The notes under the pieces were generated by a model. It made no database searches. It saw nothing but the letters and a program-made list of their open reading frames with translations, and had not been told where the DNA came from. 64,000 bases of DNA from Flavobacterium anhuiense (GTDB lineage Bacteria; Bacteroidota; Bacteroidia; Flavobacteriales; Flavobacteriaceae), in the NCBI RefSeq assembly GCF_900101855.1, contig NZ_FMVC01000002.1:163328-227327 (forward strand), written 5' to 3'. The translations under genes and the position numbers were made by a program. The stretch's first letter is position 1; each line of letters begins with the position of its first letter. Positions 59,752 through 64,000 of this stretch are shown here, piece after piece.

Positions 59752-60792
59752 TTACTTTACGAATTCAATTTTTTGAGCTTCTTCTTCATTAACGCTATCA
59801 AAGAAACCTTGCTCGTTCATCCAGTCATCGCTAAATACTTTACTCATGTAACGAGAACCATGATCTGGGAATATGGCAATAATATTGCTGTCTTTTGTAA
59901 ATTCTCCTTCTTCAGCATATTGCTTAATAGCTTGCATTACTGCTCCCGAAGTATATCCAACAAATAAACCTTCTTTTCTAGTGATTTCTCTTGCTGAGTG
60001 AGCACTTTCTTCGTCGGTTACTTTCATGAATTTATCAATGATATCAAAATCAGTAGCAGATGGGATTAAGTTTTTACCAAGACCTTCTATACGATATGGG
60101 TAAATTTCTTTGCTGTCAAACTCTTTTGTCTCGTGGTATTTTTTCAATACAGATCCAAAAGCATCAACTCCTAAGATTCTAATATTCGGATTTTTTTCTT
60201 TTAAGAATTTTGCAGTTCCAGAGATAGTTCCTCCTGTTCCGCTGCAAGCAACTAAGTGCGTAATTTGTCCTTTTGTTTGTTCCCAAATCTCTGGACCTGT
60301 AGTGTTGTAGTGGGCATCAATATTTAACTGGTTGAAATATTGATTAATGTAGACTGACCCTTTTGTCTCTTCGTGCAAACGTTTGGCTACATTATAATAA
60401 GATCTTTCATCATCTGCAGAAACATGAGCCGGACAGACATACACTTTGGCGCCTAAACTTCTCAACATGTCAATTTTGTCTTTAGATGATTTTGAGCTTA
60501 CTGCCAAAATACAATTGTAACCTTTAATAATGCTTACCATTGCTAAACTAAATCCTGTATTACCAGAGGTAGTTTCGATAATGGTATCTCCCGGAGATAG
60601 AATTCCTTTTCTCTCGGCTTCTTCAATAATATATAACGCTATTCTATCTTTTGAGGAATGACCTGGGTTGAAAGCTTCTACCTTTGCGTAGAAATTTCCT
60701 TCTAACTCTTCGGTAATTTTATTTAGCTTAATAAGGGGGGTGTTTCCTATTAACTCTAAAACATTATTATAAGCAGTTATTTCTTCTTTCAT
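59752..60792 (-). CDS. PLP-dependent cysteine synthase/cystathionine beta-synthase family enzyme
   Basis: The 346-residue fold-type II enzyme has [13 protein letters not shown] at the start, the PLP Lys K48 in [22 protein letters not shown] (phosphate/substrate loop), and [11 protein letters not shown]. The NPGHSSKDR form (usual NPGGSVKDR) and the C-terminal [21 protein letters not shown] are typical of a Bacteroidota branch that may use O-acetylserine or make cystathionine. The ATG at 60792 was chosen; an upstream ATG would add 20 residues not shared with the family ([13 protein letters not shown]). It follows an S9 peptidase gene by about 70 bases. Confidence 0.9.
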   Translation of the reverse strand: MKEEITAYNNVLELIGNTPLIKLNKITEELEGNFYAKVEAFNPGHSSKDRIALYIIEEAERKGILSPGDTIIETTSGNTGFSLAMVSIIKGYNCILAVSSKSSKDKIDMLRSLGAKVYVCPAHVSADDERSYYNVAKRLHEETKGSVYINQYFNQLNIDAHYNTTGPEIWEQTKGQITHLVACSGTGGTISGTAKFLKEKNPNIRILGVDAFGSVLKKYHETKEFDSKEIYPYRIEGLGKNLIPSATDFDIIDKFMKVTDEESAHSAREITRKEGLFVGYTSGAVMQAIKQYAEEGEFTKDSNIIAIFPDHGSRYMSKVFSDDWMNEQGFFDSVNEEEAQKIEFVK

Positions 60793-60863
60793 AAAAAAAT
60801 AGTTAATCAAAGGCCTTTTTAAATTAACCTTGATAGGTTGCAAATTTAACAAAAAATTTCTAA

Positions 60864-62999
60864 TTAGCTTTTAATTTTTTCTAAATCTAATAAAAAACTA
60901 AATTCCTTTGCTAAGTCTTTTAAAGCCTCAAAACGTCCCGAAGCCCCGCCATGACCTGCATCCATGTTGGTATCTAAAAACAAAAGTTTGTTATTTGTTT
61001 TTAAATCTCTCAGTTTTGCAACCCATTTAGCTGGCTCCCAATATTGTACCTGCGAATCATGTAATCCAGTAGAAACATACATATTAGGATATTCCTGCGC
61101 TTTTACATTATCGTAAGGTGAATACGATAACATATAGTCGTAATATTTTTTATTGTTTGGGTTACCCCATTCGTCATACTCTCCAGTTGTAAGCGGAATA
61201 CTGTCGTCTAACATCGTAGTAATTACGTCTACAAAAGGCACCTGAGCGATAACGCCATTATACAATTCAGGAGCTTCATTTACGATTACTCCCATTAAAA
61301 GTCCGCCAGCAGATCCTCCTTCTGCATAGAGATGTTCGGGAGAAGTGTACTTTTGGTCTACTACAAATTTAGAGCAATCGATGAAATCTGTAAAGGTATT
61401 TTTCTTTTTTAACAGTTTTCCGTCCTCATACCATTGTCTTCCTAAGTCCTCACCTCCTCTAATATGCGCAATAGCGTAAACAAATCCGCGGTCTAAGAGC
61501 GATAACCTTGTTGAAGAGAAATAGGTATCCATTGTAATTCCGTAAGAACCATACGCATAAAGCAGTAACGGATTTTTACCGTTTTTCTCCAATCCCTTTC
61601 TGTAAACCATAGAAATTGGCACTTTTACACCATCTCTTGCAGTTGCCCAAACTCTCTCTTCTATGTAATTTTCTTTATCAAACTTTCCTCCCAAAACCTG
61701 CTGTTCTTTCAAGATTTCCTTGGTTTTGGTCTTCATATTAAAGTCAATTACCGAAGACGGAGTTGCCAATGACTGATAGCTGTAACGCAAAATATCGGTA
61801 TCAAAATCAACATTGGTTGTAGTGTAAGCATTATAGGTTTCACTGCCAAAAGGAAGATAATAATCTGGCTCGCCATTCCAAGGCATGATTCGAATATGAT
61901 TTAATCCGTTAGAGCGCTCTTCAACAACCAAATAGTTTTTAAAGATCTCAATATCTTCCAATAAAACATCTTCTCTATGCGGAATAAGATCGACCCAGTT
62001 TTTCTTTCCTGTTTTGCTTTCAGACGTTTTCATCAATTTAAAATTGGTCGCCTTATCTTTATTAGTCAAAACATAAAATGAATCCTCGTAATGAGAAATG
62101 CTATATTCTAATCCGCGCACACGGGGCTGGAAAACCGTAAATTCCCCATCAGGATTATCTGAATTCAAAATTCTATATTCAGTTGTCAAAGTGCTTCCAG
62201 AGCCAATAACAATGTATTTTTTTGATTTTTCTTTGCTGATAGAAACATTAAAAGTATCGTCAACTTCATCATAAACCAAAACATCATTTTCTGAACTAGT
62301 GTTTAATTTATGTCTAAAAACTTTATCAGCCCTTAATGTCACCTGATCTTGTCTCACATAAAAAATAGTATTGTTATCGTTTGCCCAAACAGAAGCTCCG
62401 GTAACATTTTCTATTTTATCTGCTAATATTTCACCTGTTTCTAAGTTTTTAATCTGGATAGTATAAATTCTTCTCCCCACAATATCCACTCCAAAACTGG
62501 CAAATTTATTATCTGGGCTAATGCTCAAACCGCCTAATTTGAAATAAGCATGTCCTTTTGCCATTTCGTTACAGTCAAAAAGAATTTCTTCATCTGCAGA
62601 AAGGCTTCCCTTTTTTCGAGCGAAAATTGGATAATCCTGACCTGTTTCAAAACGCGTAATGTAAAAATACCCATTGTAGAAATAAGGAACCGAAGAGTCA
62701 TCTTCTTTAATTCTACTTTTCATTTCCTCAAAGAGACTTTCTTTCAAATTTTGAGTGTGGGCAGTCATGCTTTCGTAATAAGCATTCTCCTGATTCAGAT
62801 AATCTATTACCTCTGGGTTTTCTCTGTCATTAAGCCAGAAATAGTTGTCAATTCTAGTTTCTTTATGTTTTTTTAATGTCTTTGGAATTATTTTAGCCTT
62901 TGGGGCCGATATATCATTTTGCATTGATTGAGCATTAATTTTTAAATATGAAGACGCAAAAATAGCACAAACCCAACAGAACAAAATTAATTTTTTCAT
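60864..62999 (-). CDS. S9 family oligopeptidase (oligopeptidase B-like)
   Basis: The 711-residue serine peptidase has a signal peptide ([23 protein letters not shown]), an N-terminal beta-propeller (about 40-420) and an alpha/beta hydrolase domain with S563 in [12 protein letters not shown]; the Asp lies near [15 protein letters not shown] and the His in [11 protein letters not shown]. The propeller motif [15 protein letters not shown] and [15 protein letters not shown] fit oligopeptidase B, which cuts peptides after basic residues. The signal suggests the periplasm, whereas E. coli PtrB is cytoplasmic. Confidence 0.92.
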   Translation of the reverse strand: MKKLILFCWVCAIFASSYLKINAQSMQNDISAPKAKIIPKTLKKHKETRIDNYFWLNDRENPEVIDYLNQENAYYESMTAHTQNLKESLFEEMKSRIKEDDSSVPYFYNGYFYITRFETGQDYPIFARKKGSLSADEEILFDCNEMAKGHAYFKLGGLSISPDNKFASFGVDIVGRRIYTIQIKNLETGEILADKIENVTGASVWANDNNTIFYVRQDQVTLRADKVFRHKLNTSSENDVLVYDEVDDTFNVSISKEKSKKYIVIGSGSTLTTEYRILNSDNPDGEFTVFQPRVRGLEYSISHYEDSFYVLTNKDKATNFKLMKTSESKTGKKNWVDLIPHREDVLLEDIEIFKNYLVVEERSNGLNHIRIMPWNGEPDYYLPFGSETYNAYTTTNVDFDTDILRYSYQSLATPSSVIDFNMKTKTKEILKEQQVLGGKFDKENYIEERVWATARDGVKVPISMVYRKGLEKNGKNPLLLYAYGSYGITMDTYFSSTRLSLLDRGFVYAIAHIRGGEDLGRQWYEDGKLLKKKNTFTDFIDCSKFVVDQKYTSPEHLYAEGGSAGGLLMGVIVNEAPELYNGVIAQVPFVDVITTMLDDSIPLTTGEYDEWGNPNNKKYYDYMLSYSPYDNVKAQEYPNMYVSTGLHDSQVQYWEPAKWVAKLRDLKTNNKLLFLDTNMDAGHGGASGRFEALKDLAKEFSFLLDLEKIKS

Positions 63000-63068
63000 A
63001 AAATATTCTATTGAATTAACACAGCAATATACTAATTTTGTCTGAAATAATTTAAAAAATCAACAAAA

Positions 63069-63389
63069 ATGGATTTAATGGGAATGATGGGTAAACTTAA
63101 AGAAACCCAACAAAAAATTGAAGATACAAAAAAGCGTTTAGATACTGTTTTGATTGATGAACAAAGCGCTGACGGATTATTAAAAGTCACTATTACCGCA
63201 AGCCGAAAAATAAAATCTCTTTCTATTGACGATTCTCTTCTAGAAGATAAAGAGCAACTGGAAGATTACTTAATTGTAACGCTAAATAAAGCGATAGAAA
63301 AAGCAACAAGTGTAAACGAAAGAGAATTAGATGCTGTTGCCAGAATGGATATGCCTTCTATTCCTGGAATGGATAATCTTTTTAAATAA
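63069..63389 (+). CDS. YbaB/EbfC family nucleoid-associated protein
   Basis: The 106-residue protein has the family's helix-strand-helix shape: [44 protein letters not shown], and [20 protein letters not shown]. YbaB dimers bind DNA. In many bacteria it lies near dnaX and recR, but here it stands between the divergent S9 peptidase and the convergent threonine aldolase. Confidence 0.9.
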   Translation: MDLMGMMGKLKETQQKIEDTKKRLDTVLIDEQSADGLLKVTITASRKIKSLSIDDSLLEDKEQLEDYLIVTLNKAIEKATSVNERELDAVARMDMPSIPGMDNLFK

Positions 63390-63480
63390 GATTCTAAGAA
63401 ACTAAGGTTCTAAGTTTCTGAGTTTTTCTTTTATTGTGAAGACTTAGAACCTTAGAATCTTAGTACCTTAGCAACTTTCT
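63390..63480. repeat. Facing CTAAGGTTCTAAG words
   Basis: GATTCTAAGAAACTAAGGTT and its facing CTTAGAACCTTAGAATC form an imperfect palindrome between convergent genes. The words also occur at 12410-12530. Confidence 0.65.
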
Positions 63481-64000
63481 CTAAAACTTCGAAAGTGTTT
63501 CCAACACATAAGTATGCATCACTTCTTTATAATCTAGATGCGTTACAATTCTGAGTTTATTATGCCCTAAAGAACTTATTAGTATATTTTTCTGTTTCAA
63601 TTTTTCAATTAATAATTGATCACTGTAACCTTCAGCTAATGAAAAAATCAAAATATTAGTTTCTACAGGCTCAATTGACGCAATCCAAGGTTTTGTACTT
63701 AAGATTTTTGCTATTTCTTTTGCTCTGCGGTGATCTTCTGCTAATCTTTCGATATTATGAGCTAAAGCATACAATCCTGCCGCAGCTAAATAACCAACTT
63801 GACGCATTCCCCCACCCAATATCTTTCTGATTCTCAACGCTCTGTGAATATCAGCTTTGCTTCCAAGCAATACAGAACCAATTGGAGCGCCTAATCCTTT
63901 AGACAAACAAACCGAAATAGTATCAAAAATAGCTCCGAATTCTCTAGGATTTTGTCTTTTAGCGACTAATGCATTCCAAATTCTTGCTCCATCTAAGTGA
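63481..64000 (-). CDS. ltaA: Low-specificity L-threonine aldolase, C-terminal part
   Basis: This PLP enzyme splits threonine (or allo-threonine) to glycine and acetaldehyde. The frame is open to the window edge: HLDGARIWNALVAKRQNP precedes ISVCLSKGLGAPIGSVLLGS, which has the cofactor Lys in CLSKGLGAP. The last 100 residues (RRAKEIAKILSTKPWI) complete the small domain. The N-terminal part lies beyond the right edge. The ATG-like TTG within the reading frame at 63906 is not the start. Confidence 0.9.
   Translation of the reverse strand, partial: HLDGARIWNALVAKRQNPREFGAIFDTISVCLSKGLGAPIGSVLLGSKADIHRALRIRKILGGGMRQVGYLAAAGLYALAHNIERLAEDHRRAKEIAKILSTKPWIASIEPVETNILIFSLAEGYSDQLLIEKLKQKNILISSLGHNKLRIVTHLDYKEVMHTYVLETLSKF

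Noticed and set aside
1..64000. tRNA, rRNA and complete insertion sequences
   Set aside because: No tRNA-like T-arm/acceptor pattern, rRNA sequence, or transposase gene was recognised in either strand by reading.

Overview
The window is a chromosomal segment of an AT-rich member of the Bacteroidota, most likely a Flavobacterium. The reasons are the gene orders (birA-rsfS-ftsH-LUD protein-cdsA-psd; gyrA with a TPR protein; thrA-thrB-thrC), the lack of Shine-Dalgarno sites, several good matches to the Bacteroidota promoter (TTG about 19 bases before TAnnTTTG), lipoproteins with charged residues after the lipobox Cys, and many short palindromic intergenic repeats. Almost all genes are housekeeping or metabolic. 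No tRNA, rRNA, CRISPR array, prophage or complete insertion sequence was seen.

Layout. 0-8.4 kb: an SRPBCC protein, biotin ligase (opposite strand), RsfS, FtsH, then a phospholipid operon (LUD protein, CdsA, Psd, acyl-CoA-binding protein) running into a lipoprotein superoxide dismutase and a GH130 enzyme. 8.5-16.9 kb: a lipoprotein alpha-amylase, an LptA/OstA-like protein, a class III aminotransferase, a TPR protein, AroE and a secreted protein of unknown role. 17-28.6 kb: a DUF349 protein, OsmC, a TPR protein and GyrA on the minus strand, ClpC, and a fused RimB-like/RimK protein. 28.6-34 kb: a DUF421 membrane protein, a WG-repeat protein, and a minus-strand group HutH, DUF47 (PhoU-like), Pit phosphate transporter. 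34.3-39.8 kb: threonine biosynthesis, headed by a 34-residue leader peptide with a run of six Thr codons that points to transcription attenuation.

40-49.7 kb is the main accessory stretch: a Ser/Thr protein kinase with an unrecognised C-terminal domain; a DUF4160 gene plus a small charged protein between copies of a 19-base direct and 23-base inverted repeat; a small membrane protein; an XRE regulator; a membrane-associated methyltransferase-like protein; GNAT; Crp/Fnr; a lipoprotein pectate lyase with a LacI-type palindrome upstream; a HipA-like kinase overlapping a DUF3037 gene; and NAD(P)H-hydrate dehydratase. 49.8-64 kb: a conserved-looking structured element (possible RNA) before gcvT, an S41 tail-specific protease, YebC, small hypothetical genes, the remnant of a polymorphic nuclease toxin next to an intact immunity-like gene, two tandem LamG secreted paralogues, a cysteine synthase family enzyme, an S9 oligopeptidase, YbaB/EbfC, and the C-terminal part of threonine aldolase, which runs off the right edge.

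The most interesting items are the Thr leader peptide, the repeat-bounded DUF4160 cassette beside the kinase, the decayed toxin/immunity locus, the HipA-like/DUF3037 pair, the gcvT upstream structured element, and the families of intergenic palindromes. All assignments come from reading the sequence; no database search was run.
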